From NCBI RefSeq assembly GCF_000192865.1, contig NC_015276.1, positions 2,542,001 through 2,606,000 on the forward strand: a stretch of 64,000 nt of DNA, given 5' to 3'. The DNA is from Marinomonas mediterranea MMB-1. Its GTDB lineage: Bacteria > Pseudomonadota > Gammaproteobacteria > Pseudomonadales > Marinomonadaceae. The position numbers and the translations under genes are program-made. Every line of letters starts with the position of its first letter. The first letter of the stretch is position 1. The notes below the pieces were generated by a model that did not search any database, was not told the origin of the DNA, and was given only the letters and a program-made list of their open reading frames with translations. Shown here in pieces: positions 44,690-54,614 of this stretch.

Positions 44690-46186
44690 TTACTTCATAG
44701 TAGGCATTGAGAACTCAACGCCTTCACGAATACCAGCAGAAGGCCAACGCTGAGTCACAGTTTTACGTTTAGTGTAGAAACGAACTGCATCAGGACCGTA
44801 AGCATGCAGATCACCAAATAATGAACGCTTCCACCCACCAAAGCTATGGTAAGCAACAGGTACAGGTAATGGTACGTTGATACCAACCATACCCACTTGG
44901 ATATTGTCAGAGAAGTAACGAGCAGCTTCACCGTCACGTGTAAAGATACAAGTACCGTTACCGTATTCGTGAGCATCAATAAGATCCATCGCTTCTTGCA
45001 TCGTTTGAACACGAACAACTTGAAGAACAGGACCAAAGATCTCTTCTTTGTAACTTGTCATATCAGTGTTTACATTGTCGATCAACGTTGCACCAACAAA
45101 GAAACCATCTTCATAGCCTTCAACTTTCGCATTACGCCCATCAACAACAATGGTTGAACCTTGCTGCTCAGCACTGTCGATGTAACCAATAACTTTTTCT
45201 TGGTGAGCCTTAGTGATTACTGGTCCAAAGTCATTGTTTGCATCAGAGTATGGACCAACGTTTAGGCCTTGCATAGCCGCTTGCATCTTCTCAATTAAAG
45301 CATCACCTGCTGCATCGCCAACTGTAACAGCGACAGATAGAGCCATACAACGTTCGCCGGATGAACCAAATGCAGCACCTACTAATTGGTTAACAGCGTT
45401 ATCCATATCGGCATCAGGCATTACGATAGCGTGGTTTTTCGCACCACCTAGAGCTTGGCAACGCTTACCATTAGCATTAGCTGTCGTGTAAATGTATTCA
45501 GCGATAGGCGTTGAACCAACAAAGCTAACCCCTTTGATACGATCATCATTTAACAATGTATCAACTGCTTCTTTATCACCATTAACAACATTCATAACGC
45601 CGTCAGGTAGGCCTGCTTCTTTCAACAGTTGAGCGATGAAAAGCGTTGAGCTTGGATCACGTTCAGACGGCTTAAGAATGAAACAGTTACCGCATACCAA
45701 TGCCATAGGGAACATCCACAGTGGCACCATTGCTGGGAAGTTAAATGGAGTAATACCGGCAACAACACCTAGAGGTTGGAACTCACTCCAAGAATCAATG
45801 TTAGGACCAACATTTTTGCTGTGTTCGCCTTTTAGCAACTCTGGAGCGCCACATGCGTACTCAACGTTTTCAATACCACGTTGCAACTCACCCGCAGCGT
45901 CATGGCTGATTTTACCGTGTTCTTCACCAATCATTTTACAGATAGTGTCAGCGTGCTCTTCTAGCAACGCTTTAAACTTGAACATGATACGAGCACGTTT
46001 GATTGGTGGAGTATTTCGCCACGCTGGGTAAGCCGCTTGAGCTACAGTGATAGCTTCTTCAACCGTTTTTTTAGAAGCAAGGTCTACCTGCTTAGTTACC
46101 GCGCCTGTTGACGGATTGTACACATCCTGTTGACGAGTTCCTTCAATGAAAATTTCGCCGTTAATAAGTTGTCCAACTGTGCTCAT
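44690..46186 (-). CDS. dddC: Malonate semialdehyde dehydrogenase (CoA-acylating), DMSP pathway
   Basis: A 498-residue aldehyde dehydrogenase of the methylmalonate-semialdehyde (MmsA) type. NAD-binding and catalytic regions: SFVGSTPIAEYIY, QALGGAKNHAIVMPDADMD and the active-site Cys in SSGERCMALS. It would convert malonate semialdehyde to acetyl-CoA with NAD+ and CoA. Placed after dddT and dddB it completes the route from the C3 part of DMSP to central metabolism. Preceded by GGAAAAC-type sequence, start ATG 46186. An mmsA role in valine degradation is the alternative if taken out of context. Confidence 0.92.
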   Translation of the reverse strand: MSTVGQLINGEIFIEGTRQQDVYNPSTGAVTKQVDLASKKTVEEAITVAQAAYPAWRNTPPIKRARIMFKFKALLEEHADTICKMIGEEHGKISHDAAGELQRGIENVEYACGAPELLKGEHSKNVGPNIDSWSEFQPLGVVAGITPFNFPAMVPLWMFPMALVCGNCFILKPSERDPSSTLFIAQLLKEAGLPDGVMNVVNGDKEAVDTLLNDDRIKGVSFVGSTPIAEYIYTTANANGKRCQALGGAKNHAIVMPDADMDNAVNQLVGAAFGSSGERCMALSVAVTVGDAAGDALIEKMQAAMQGLNVGPYSDANNDFGPVITKAHQEKVIGYIDSAEQQGSTIVVDGRNAKVEGYEDGFFVGATLIDNVNTDMTSYKEEIFGPVLQVVRVQTMQEAMDLIDAHEYGNGTCIFTRDGEAARYFSDNIQVGMVGINVPLPVPVAYHSFGGWKRSLFGDLHAYGPDAVRFYTKRKTVTQRWPSAGIREGVEFSMPTMK

Positions 46187-46313
46187 TTCGTTTTCCTCAG
46201 ATCAGAATTCAAGGAGATGATAGGTTTATATCACTCGTTTTCTTGTTTTATATTTAAAGTGTTTGACGATATAACACATCTAAAAAGTGTGTTTCATATC
46301 GCCATTTTATAAT

Positions 46314-47474
46314 TTATGCCCAAAGCTCTTTGTATAACTCAATAACTTCCTCAGCACTTGGAACACGAGGATTGTTATTAGGCGAACCTGATGCTAAAGC
46401 TTGCTCTGCCATCGTATCCAAAAGAGACATGAAGTGTTCTTTATCGATACCAAACTCTTCAGGAGTTGGAACCTTCAGCTCTTCATTTAACGCTTTAAGC
46501 TCAGCAACTAACTTAGCATTTGCAGCTTCGTCACTGTCTTGTTGAGACGCCACACCCATCGCTCGCGCACAATCAGCATAACGCTCAGATGCCGCAGGAA
46601 TTGAATACTCGGTAACAGCAGGCAAAAGCATGGCATTGGATAAACCATGAGGAACATGGAATGCAGCACCAATAGGACGGCTCATACCGTGTACCAAAGC
46701 AACAGACGCATTTGAAAATGCGATTCCCGCAAGCGTAGAACCTAACATCATCGCTTCGCGAGCTTCTTTATCTGCTCCATCATGGTAAACACGACGTAAA
46801 TTCGGAGCGATAAGACGCATCGCTTCAAGGGCTTGCGTATCACTGTATAGACTTGCTTTTTTACTTACGTACGCTTCCATCGCGTGCGTTAGCGCGTCAA
46901 TACCTGTATCTGCAGTCGTTCTCGCCGGCACAGATAGCGTTAGACTAAAGTCAACTAGCGCAGCAATTGGCATGAAGCCAACGCCCATACAAAGCATCTT
47001 TTCATCTGTCGTTTCATCAGTAATGATGGTTACCTTTGTAACTTCAGAGCCAGTACCTGCAGTCGTAGGGATTGCGACAATAGGCAAACCAGATTCTGTT
47101 ACAACACGCGGAAACTTATAGTCGCGCATTTCACCACCGAATTTACCCAAAATACTGATAGCTTTAGCACTGTCAATTGGGCTACCGCCTCCCAATGCGA
47201 TGATACTGTCGTAATCACCTTCTGAGATTTTTGTCACTCCTGCTTGAATAGAAGCAACAGTTGGTTCAGGTACAGTGTCATCAAATATATCAGCCTGCAT
47301 GCCTTGTTCGGCAAGCACTGCTTGGACATTTGCGGCGTAGCCTAGCTGCACCATCATTTTGTCAGTAATTATAAGAGGACGACTGCAACCAAGACTTGCG
47401 AGAACTGTTGGAGTGGCATGACTTGCATTTTCGCCGACCTGTAACATACGCGGAAGAATGATTTGAGTAGACAT
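46314..47474 (-). CDS. dddB: Iron-containing alcohol dehydrogenase, 3-hydroxypropionate oxidation
   Basis: A 386-residue group III (Fe-dependent) alcohol dehydrogenase: NAD-binding IIALGGGSPIDSAKAIS, metal ligands in DALTHAMEAYVSKKA and ALVHGMSRPIGAAFHVPHGLSNA. In the DMSP pathway DddB oxidises 3-hydroxypropionate (released from the CoA ester) to malonate semialdehyde, the substrate of DddC. It lies between dddT and dddC on the same strand with gaps of 106 and 127 bp. Confidence 0.92.
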   Translation of the reverse strand: MSTQIILPRMLQVGENASHATPTVLASLGCSRPLIITDKMMVQLGYAANVQAVLAEQGMQADIFDDTVPEPTVASIQAGVTKISEGDYDSIIALGGGSPIDSAKAISILGKFGGEMRDYKFPRVVTESGLPIVAIPTTAGTGSEVTKVTIITDETTDEKMLCMGVGFMPIAALVDFSLTLSVPARTTADTGIDALTHAMEAYVSKKASLYSDTQALEAMRLIAPNLRRVYHDGADKEAREAMMLGSTLAGIAFSNASVALVHGMSRPIGAAFHVPHGLSNAMLLPAVTEYSIPAASERYADCARAMGVASQQDSDEAANAKLVAELKALNEELKVPTPEEFGIDKEHFMSLLDTMAEQALASGSPNNNPRVPSAEEVIELYKELWA

Positions 47475-47580
47475 ACTTTATTCCTAGCATTAAGCGTTTC
47501 TAATAGCTGATAGAGCGTGTTTTAAAAATATGTAAGCGGCTTACATTATAGTGTTGTTAAGCCGCTCTCATATTAAACGG

Positions 47581-49173
47581 TTACTGAGTATTCTCAGTGA
47601 GTGGTGTTAGGTCTTCGGTTGATTGACCTTTCACTTCTTCTCGTAATGATTTAACCAGTCCGTAGGCTGCCATCAAAACGATAAAAGAAAATGGTAATGC
47701 AGCCACAATCGAAGCAGTTTGCAATGCTTTTAAGCCACCTGCGTATAGAAGTACTGCAGCAACTGCACCAATAGCAGCACCCCAGAATACTCTGAATTTT
47801 GCTGGCGGATGTTCATTACCAAAGGACACTATAGTACAGATAACCAATGTTGCAGAGTCTGCAGAAGTAACAAAATACGTTACTAGCATAATTGTACATA
47901 GTGCAGAGATCGCCATAGTAACAAAATCGCCTGCATTCATACTTTCAATGGTTGCAAACAAAGCCATTGTTGTATCTGAGTTTACCGCTTCTGTAATACC
48001 ACCGGCACCAAACAATTCAACGAACATCGCAGTATTACCGAAAATAGAGATCCAGAAAGCGGCAAGCGCTGTTGGAGCAATCAGTACACCAAACACGAAT
48101 TCACGAATAGTACGACCTTTAGAAATACGAGCGATGAAAATACCGCAGAAAGGAGCCCAAGCAATCCACCACCCCCAGTAGAAGATAGTCCACCAACCTT
48201 GCCATTGACCTTCAGGATCAGGATCAACCCAGAAACCTAACTCTACAACGTGGAAAATGTAGTCGCCGACGTTAGTGAAGAATGCACCTAGAATATATAC
48301 CGTTGGACCAAAAATAATGAATAAGCCCAAGATAATAATGGTCAAATGCATATTCCATTCACTTAAAATCTTAATACCTTTGTTCAAACCCGTTAGTACG
48401 GAGCCCGTAGCAATGACAGAAAGGATAGCAATTAGAATAATTTGGTTAGATGTTGATACCTCAAACCCAAACAGATAAGAAAGCCCTGCATTCATTTGCT
48501 GAGCACCTAGACCCAGAGATGTAGCGATACCAAATACAGTACCAAATACAGCTAGCAAATCAGCTGCATGTCCGATTGGCCCGTAAATACGGTCCCCAAA
48601 AATTGGGTATAAACTCGAACGAATTGAAAGAGGTAAACCTTTTCTGTAAGAGAAGTAAGCCAATGCTAGACCGATAACCGCAAATAGCCCCCAGCCATGC
48701 AATCCCCAATGGAAGATAGCTATACGCATCGCAACTTGAGCAGCTTCTACTGTACCCGCTTGACCTTCACCAATAAACGGGTTGCTTTGAAAGTGGTAGA
48801 TTGGTTCAGCGATACTCCAGAAGAGGATACCGATACCAATGCCTGCACTAAAAAGCATGGAGAACCATGCATAATTACTGAACTCTGGGCGATCAGTGTC
48901 TTTACCTAGTCTGATATTTCCGTATCGGCTAAAACTAATCCAAACAGCAAACATTAAGAAAAAGCTAATTAGACCAATGTAATACCAATCTAAGCTTGAC
49001 GATATGTAACCATTTGCAGCGTTATAAACCGAATTTGCTAATGTGGGGTTAATTACAGTAAACAGTACAAAAGCAACCATCAGCACTGCTGAGCCAACTG
49101 CTAATATAGGGTGTGTGCCAGAAAACAGCCCTGTCTTTGGCAAAGTATAAGACTTGTCATTCATCGGATTCAT
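47581..49173 (-). CDS. dddT: BCCT-family DMSP transporter
   Basis: A 530-residue betaine/choline/carnitine transporter with about 12 membrane helices. The family signature is complete: WTIFYWGWWIAWAPFCGIF followed by ARISKGRTIREF. Upstream, SAGIGIGILFWSIAEP is the glycine-rich helix that, in BctP/BetP relatives, takes part in Na+ and substrate binding. In this cluster it imports DMSP. First gene of dddTBC, divergent from dddD. Confidence 0.93.
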   Translation of the reverse strand: MNPMNDKSYTLPKTGLFSGTHPILAVGSAVLMVAFVLFTVINPTLANSVYNAANGYISSSLDWYYIGLISFFLMFAVWISFSRYGNIRLGKDTDRPEFSNYAWFSMLFSAGIGIGILFWSIAEPIYHFQSNPFIGEGQAGTVEAAQVAMRIAIFHWGLHGWGLFAVIGLALAYFSYRKGLPLSIRSSLYPIFGDRIYGPIGHAADLLAVFGTVFGIATSLGLGAQQMNAGLSYLFGFEVSTSNQIILIAILSVIATGSVLTGLNKGIKILSEWNMHLTIIILGLFIIFGPTVYILGAFFTNVGDYIFHVVELGFWVDPDPEGQWQGWWTIFYWGWWIAWAPFCGIFIARISKGRTIREFVFGVLIAPTALAAFWISIFGNTAMFVELFGAGGITEAVNSDTTMALFATIESMNAGDFVTMAISALCTIMLVTYFVTSADSATLVICTIVSFGNEHPPAKFRVFWGAAIGAVAAVLLYAGGLKALQTASIVAALPFSFIVLMAAYGLVKSLREEVKGQSTEDLTPLTENTQ

Positions 49174-49715
49174 CGGGTTAACCTCATAGTTTCATTATAA
49201 TTATCTGTTTCTATGTCAATTAAACCTACCGGTCGTGACCGCTCCATAAGTATGGAACTCAGCTTGATTTTATTATTCATGCAGTCATTCTCGCTATTAT
49301 TTTTATTGTGTTCATTAGAAACACCTTATGAAGTCTAAAAAAGTGACACTTTTAGACGGAAGGTAATTCTACATATTGTTGTTGCAGAAATCATTGTTAT
49401 GAATCTATCCCGAACTGAGAAGCAATAAAAAATCTATCTAAGACCCCTTAATTTTTATGGATCATTTTTCAGTCATATTTATTTCAAATTAGATATAAAA
49501 AAAATCATGTCTCAGACCATTTTTATATTGCTGGTTCGTTTTTAAATTCGCTCCTAAGATGCAGCCTTCGATACTACGTTGAGTAAAGATATAAATACCA
49601 ACGATATCGCACAAAACCTAAAAGCAGCCGGTTCACCGGTATAAAAATAAATAATTTCAGCCAACTAATCGTTTACGTATGAGCTGAAGTTAGGTTGATT
49701 AGGACTTGAAGCGTT
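49174..49715. promoter_or_regulatory. Divergent promoter region dddT / dddD
   Basis: 542 bp, AT-rich, between the divergent starts. It should hold the promoters of dddTBC and dddD and the DddR operator. A GCCGGTTCACCGG imperfect palindrome lies at about 49629-49641, about 75 bp before the dddD start; it is a candidate site only. The dddD ribosome site is AGGA at about 49700. Confidence 0.6.
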
Positions 49716-52229
49716 ATGAATACAAAAAATCAATTACCTCTAGCTGGCGTTCGTGTTGTAGATTTTGGACAACAAATTGCTGCACCTGCCGTCGCGATGG
49801 TTTTAGCTGATCTAGGTGCAACCGTTGTACATATAGATCCGCCTAATGGGCCAACTTGGCAACATCCCGCTAACGCTGTTTTAAATCGCAATAAATCGTC
49901 TTTAAGCTTAGATTTGAAAACCTCATCAGGCTTAAATCAGGCATTAGAGCTAATTTCTAATGCTGACATTGTGATTGAGGGTTTCCGTCCTGGCGAAATG
50001 CAAAAGCTGGGTGTTGATTTCACTAAGCTGCGTCAACAACGTCCTGAATTGATTACTCTTTCTATGCCTGGATTTGCAAGCAATGATGAGTTACGTCGCG
50101 ATTGGAAAGCGACAGAAGCTATCGTTACAGCAACCTGTGGAGCCTTTACAGACATGGGATTCAACCGTGTATTGATGGGCGTTAACCCTAGTTTCTCTCC
50201 TCTTCCATTAGGGTCCTCATACGCAATTACATTGGCAACAAGCTCTGTTGCACTTGCTTTATTTGAACGAGAAAAAAGTGGCCGTGGTGATGAAATTGAA
50301 GTGCCGATCGCAGCCGCTCTTATGGAAGGACTGTCTTACAATTCCTATGTAGTTGATCAGCTTCCTGAGCGCTATAAAACAATGCGTGAACTCGAAATTG
50401 AGCACCGCAGAGAAAATAATATTGAAATGGACCTAAGTTACGATGAACTTCAAGAGTACTTAGACCCTTTCTTTCGCACTTATACGTGTGCCGACGGCCG
50501 CATGTTCTATTGCGTTTGCCCTTCTCACCGTAACCATGCAAAACGCGCACTTAAAGTTCTCGGTATTTATGATGAATTGGTTGCCGAAGGCCTGCCTGAT
50601 GTTAAGGATCTACACGCTCCTATCAGCGAGTGGGACGGCGAAACATCTATTGGCGTTTACCCTCTACCGAAAAAATGGGCGGATATAATTTCCAAAAAAA
50701 TGAAAAAGGCCTTTTTACAAAAAACCTCTGAAGAATGGGGTGTTATTTTTGGTGAAGGCCAGATCCCTGGTGCTCCTCACCGCACAACTCAAGAATGGGT
50801 AAACAGTGAATACAGCAAAGAGTCAGGACTGTTTGTCGAAGTAGAAGACAAAGAATTCGGCAAAATGATGCAGCCTGGCCCGATTGTTTGGTTTGAAAAT
50901 GAAGCCGACGCAATGTTAACACCGAATTCTCGTGAAGATGTTGACTTCGAGACAGCGCTAAATCGCCTCCAGCAAGCAATTGAATTTGACAAATCTCCAC
51001 GACCTGTCGGTCAAGAAATACATAAAGCTAGCGGTGATGGCTGGTTAAAAGGCGTTAAAGTTCTAGATTTAACTAACGTTATTGCTGGCCCTCACTCCAC
51101 AGCGTTTTTAGCACGTTTCGGTGCAGAAATTACGAAACTGGACCCTATAACACCGCTGTATGACCCATTGATTGGAATTTTATATACATTCCAAACAGGC
51201 GTCGGCAAAGAAAGCGCTTTGGTTAATATCATGACGGAAGAAGGCCGTGAAGTACTAGAGCGCCTTGTAAAAGAAGCGGATATTGTTGTTATCAATGCCC
51301 CTGAGCGTCAAATAAAACCTCTTGGGCTAGACCAAGAAACAATAAGCGCCATAAACCCAGAGGTTCTTTTCTGTCGTCTTGATTGTTTCGGTGCCCCTCG
51401 CAACGGCAGCAAAACAAACTACATCGGTTACGATGATATTATTCAAGCTAACAGCGGAATTATGAGTCGATTCGGCAAACCGGAAACACCTGAAGAACAT
51501 GCCCACATAGGCACGCTTGATGTAAACTGTGGTTTCGCTGGCGGCTTAGGTATGGCTATTGCTCTATACCAAAAACGCAAAACAGGGAAAATCACCCGTG
51601 TTAGAACCTCTCTAGCCGCAGTAACTAACATTGCCCAGCTTCCTTTTGCCTTTGATTATGAAGGACGTGCTCCTTTTAATGAAGCATCAGGTCGTGAAGC
51701 GCTAGGTAACAACGAACTATCACACTTCTACCACACGAAGAGCGGTTGGATATTCCTAGATTCAAATGAAGGAGAGCTTGCTACACTTGCGACAATTAAA
51801 GGCCTTGAAGGAATTCAAGAATGTCAGGATTTAGGCGAGTTCTTACGCGAAAGTTTTGCCAAAGAGCCTTCTGAATATTGGTTAAAAGCATTCATTGAAA
51901 TTGACGTTGCCTGCGCAGAACCAATTTCTATTGAATATTTACGTGAACACAATAGCCGTGTAGCAGATCAAACAGCCGGGATAGATCGAGGAAGTTTTTC
52001 ATTCTCGATCTATCCAGATCACCCAAGCGGCCACTGCATTACACAAATTGACCCCTATTCGATCCGCCCATCTGAAGCATCGATTAGCGCTGTAACACCT
52101 GCTGAAAAATTCGGTAATTCAACCGAGACTGTTTTAAGCAGCCTAGGCTACAGCAATAGTGAAATTGATTTGATGCTAGAGAAAAAAATTGCAGCGAAAG
52201 GTTGGAGTAACGAGTTCCTACCAAGCTAA
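49716..52229 (+). CDS. dddD: DMSP CoA-transferase/lyase DddD
   Basis: An 837-residue protein made of two class III (CaiB/BaiF) CoA-transferase domains in tandem, about 1-420 and 445-837, the hallmark of DddD. The first begins LAGVRVVDFGQQIAAPAVAM, the second LKGVKVLDLTNVIAGP. The second carries the catalytic aspartate in TLDVNCGFAGG; counting codons gives position 602, the active-site number reported for Marinomonas DddD. The enzyme transfers CoA from acetyl-CoA to DMSP and releases dimethyl sulfide, leaving 3-hydroxypropionyl-CoA. The matching aspartate of domain 1 appears absent, so only the second domain should be catalytic. Confidence 0.95.
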   Translation: MNTKNQLPLAGVRVVDFGQQIAAPAVAMVLADLGATVVHIDPPNGPTWQHPANAVLNRNKSSLSLDLKTSSGLNQALELISNADIVIEGFRPGEMQKLGVDFTKLRQQRPELITLSMPGFASNDELRRDWKATEAIVTATCGAFTDMGFNRVLMGVNPSFSPLPLGSSYAITLATSSVALALFEREKSGRGDEIEVPIAAALMEGLSYNSYVVDQLPERYKTMRELEIEHRRENNIEMDLSYDELQEYLDPFFRTYTCADGRMFYCVCPSHRNHAKRALKVLGIYDELVAEGLPDVKDLHAPISEWDGETSIGVYPLPKKWADIISKKMKKAFLQKTSEEWGVIFGEGQIPGAPHRTTQEWVNSEYSKESGLFVEVEDKEFGKMMQPGPIVWFENEADAMLTPNSREDVDFETALNRLQQAIEFDKSPRPVGQEIHKASGDGWLKGVKVLDLTNVIAGPHSTAFLARFGAEITKLDPITPLYDPLIGILYTFQTGVGKESALVNIMTEEGREVLERLVKEADIVVINAPERQIKPLGLDQETISAINPEVLFCRLDCFGAPRNGSKTNYIGYDDIIQANSGIMSRFGKPETPEEHAHIGTLDVNCGFAGGLGMAIALYQKRKTGKITRVRTSLAAVTNIAQLPFAFDYEGRAPFNEASGREALGNNELSHFYHTKSGWIFLDSNEGELATLATIKGLEGIQECQDLGEFLRESFAKEPSEYWLKAFIEIDVACAEPISIEYLREHNSRVADQTAGIDRGSFSFSIYPDHPSGHCITQIDPYSIRPSEASISAVTPAEKFGNSTETVLSSLGYSNSEIDLMLEKKIAAKGWSNEFLPS

Positions 52230-52245
52230 ACAATTGATCTTAAAT

Positions 52246-52288
52246 AAAAAGAGCCAAGCTAGCCAAGTCGGTTTGCTTGGCTTTTTAA
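52246..52288 (+). terminator. Terminator after dddD
   Basis: AAAAAGAGCCAAGC ... GCTTGGCTTTTT hairpin with A and T tails, 17 bp after the dddD stop. Confidence 0.85.
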
Positions 52289-52485
52289 TTGATAAAGCAG
52301 CGCGAATTTTTAATAAACATGGCTCTTTCTAGGCGGTAACGTTTGCCCTTATAACACCACCACTGACTTCTAAAACGGCTCCAACAAAAACAGCGTATTG
52401 CCCATTCGCCAATATACCCCATACAATTTTCACATCTACTATCTTTAATTATTATGAGGCATTAAGCCCTCAGATTTCAGGAATA

Positions 52486-52610
52486 AAATAGGCGTAATGC
52501 AAACGCTGTTGACGCAACGCATTAACCAATGCCTGCAAGACGTGATCTTGCCCTGCCAATTCGAGGAAGGTTTGCGGGCGCCACTTACGTGCGAGAACTT
52601 GATAGCTTAT
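52486..52610 (-). pseudogene. Truncated dnaX 5' fragment
   Basis: It encodes the first ~41 residues of DnaX on the minus strand (SYQVLARKWRPQTFLE, QDHVLQALVNALRQQRLH) and then breaks off at the repeat edge. The start codon is changed from ATG to ATA. The ATPase core is missing, so it cannot be functional. Confidence 0.9.
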
Positions 52611-52739
52611 GATGCCTTAGAAGAAATACAACCAAAATCGTATTGTGTGGAACAGGCCAACATTTCGAAGCTATTCATTTAACACCCAACAAAAGTTTTT
52701 GGCGAAAAAAGTATAAAATTCAAGGTTCTGAGCCAAAAC
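52486..52739. repeat. 254-bp direct repeat, copy 2: duplicated dnaX 5' region at right edge of ddd cluster
   Basis: Matches 43008-43261 end to end. Similarity starts at AAATAGGCGT and stops after GAGCCAAAAC in both copies. The flanks differ completely. Confidence 0.9.
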
Positions 52740-52751
52740 TGAAGGGGCCAA

Positions 52752-53204
52752 TCAAGCTATCAATCTATTGAGATTAAACCTTCTTTTGAACACTAAAAAA
52801 AACACCCATAAAAAAACCATCAACGCTATAGTCATGAAGATAGGAAAAACAATAAAAGACGCGATGACAGGAGAAAAAAAGTATGAAACGTAAAAGTCGA
52901 ATTTCGATAAAATATTAAACAGAATATACAAAGTGAAGAAAGACACCGTTAGGCCAAATATAGCCCATTTAAAGAAGTATACTTTTACAGACTGATCATA
53001 ATTCTCTAGTTGTCTTTCTATTTCTCGATCGGCCATCTCCATCAACTCATTAAACTCAACGGAACTCAACATTTTCCCTTCTACCTGAGAATAATAATTA
53101 GCGTATACTTTTCCTCCTTCATCATGCAAAAAAAACCTTGAAAAAGAATACTCTAACCCCAAAAAAACAAGTGCAAAAAAAACGATTAGATATAGTGTCT
53201 TCAC
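52752..53204 (-). CDS. Small membrane protein, 5' region disrupted by IS element
   Basis: About 150 residues from a GTG at 53204: an N-terminal membrane helix (KTLYLIVFFALVFLGLEY), a soluble loop (about 28-70), then two or three further helices and a basic tail. I do not recognise the family. The IS5-like element ends two bases beyond the GTG, so the native ribosome site and perhaps the first codons are lost; a longer reading frame (to 53276) runs into the IS and is unlikely to be original. Expression may now depend on the IS. Confidence 0.5.
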   Translation of the reverse strand: MKTLYLIVFFALVFLGLEYSFSRFFLHDEGGKVYANYYSQVEGKMLSSVEFNELMEMADREIERQLENYDQSVKVYFFKWAIFGLTVSFFTLYILFNILSKFDFYVSYFFSPVIASFIVFPIFMTIALMVFLWVFFLVFKRRFNLNRLIA

Positions 53205-53206
53205 TA

Positions 53207-54392
53207 GGGAACCTGCGAATAAGTCGGCAACATGAGACAATCTCACCGACTTAAGCCGACTAAGATTCCTAATCAACCATGAACCAACTCTCCTTCGCAG
53301 ATAGCGAATTCACCAGTAAACGCCGTAAAACCCGCACAGAGCTTTTTCTGGGTCGAATGGATGAGTTGATTCCATGGCAAAAGCTCGAAGCTCAAATAGA
53401 GCCCTTTTACTCGAAAGCAGGTAACGGGCGACGCCCTTACCCGCTTGCGACCATGTTACGTTACGCATTCACTTTATGCAAAACTGGTACAACATGAGTG
53501 ATCCCGCAATGGAAGATGCTCTGTATGAGATAACCTCTATGCGTTTATTTGTAGGCTTGTCTTTAGAGGGTGCCATTCCTGATCACACAACCATCATGAA
53601 CTTCCGTCATTTGCTTGAGATGCATAAGCTTGGTCGTAAGCTCTTTAAAGAAGTGAATAAATGGTTATCTGACTCAGGAGTCCACTTCAAGGAAGTGGAC
53701 CATCGTTGACGCGACGATTATTGAAGCGGCAAGCTCAACCAAAAACAAATCGAATGCGCGTGATCCTGAAATGCATCAAACCAAAAAAGGGAAATCAATG
53801 GTTCTTTGGACTAAAAGCACATATTGGTGTCGATGCAAAACACGGCTTAGTGCATCGCTTTACTACTACACCCGCCAATGATCATGATCTAAACCAAATC
53901 CATGATCTCATACATGGCGACGAGCCATTTGTGTCAGCCGACTCAGGCTACCGTGGTGTAGAAAAACGAGAGGAAACTAAAGGAAAGAAGCAGGATTGGT
54001 TGATTGCTGAAATGCCCAGTAAGATACGAGCTTGGAAGAAACGTCCTCGTATAAATAAGAACCCCATCCGAACAGAGTATTTAAAGGCCAGTATCAGAGC
54101 CAAAGCCGAGCACCCGTTTAGAATACTATAATGCCAATTTGGCTTCCGAAAAGTCGCCTACAAAGGCTTGTCGAAGAATGACAACAAGCTTGCCGTCTTA
54201 TTTGCGCTTGGAAACGTACTGCGAGTCGACCAAATGATACGATCTGCACGGGGTTAGTCCGTCTAGCGTCCCAAACAATGGGAGTAACAATCCCAAAATG
54301 GCGTTAAAAGCGCTCGAAATTTATGTTTATAGAGCGCAAATGCAAAACTTCAACGCTGAGCGACTAATAGACTGATTTATTCGCAGGCTCCC
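53207..54392 (+). mobile_element. IS5-family insertion sequence, decayed
   Basis: A ~1186-bp element with imperfect terminal inverted repeats: left GGGAACCTGCGAATAA, right (reverse) GGGAGCCTGCGAATAA. TA flanks both ends, a likely 2-bp target duplication. It holds a single broken transposase gene. It lies just outside the right dnaX repeat, between the repeat-side membrane gene and the LysR gene. Confidence 0.85.
53279..54257 (+). pseudogene. IS5-family transposase, two frameshifts and one nonsense mutation
   Basis: The reading begins MNQLSFADSEFTSKRRKTR and continues through the usual PWQKLEAQIEPFY, MQNWYNMSDPAMEDALYEI, FRHLLE, VDATIIEAASSTKNK (first catalytic Asp), KAHIGVDAKHGLVH, SADSGYRG and AEHPFRIL segments. 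Frame changes occur near 53466 and near 53698, and a TAA at 54129-54131 interrupts before QFGFRKVAYKGL. No intact DDE transposase can be made. Confidence 0.9.
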
Positions 54393-54614
54393 TAACTTTT
54401 TCATAATCATTCACTCCAATTAAACTCCGGAAACATTTCCCCCTAACGATTGACTTTTGGGACAGGTACTGAGGCAACTCCAAATAACACCTTACTGATA
54501 AAGCAATTTATTCCTTTTTCCAGTGAAAAAATATAACGTCATTCCAAACCTTATAAAAGACCGTTTTTGACCAATCCCACCAAAACCAATTGAAAGATAG
54601 AGTATGAACGAGGC

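Noticed and set aside
53279..54131. Programmed frameshifting considered for the IS5 transposase
   Set aside because: There are two separate frame changes without slippery heptamers, plus an in-frame stop, which indicates decay.
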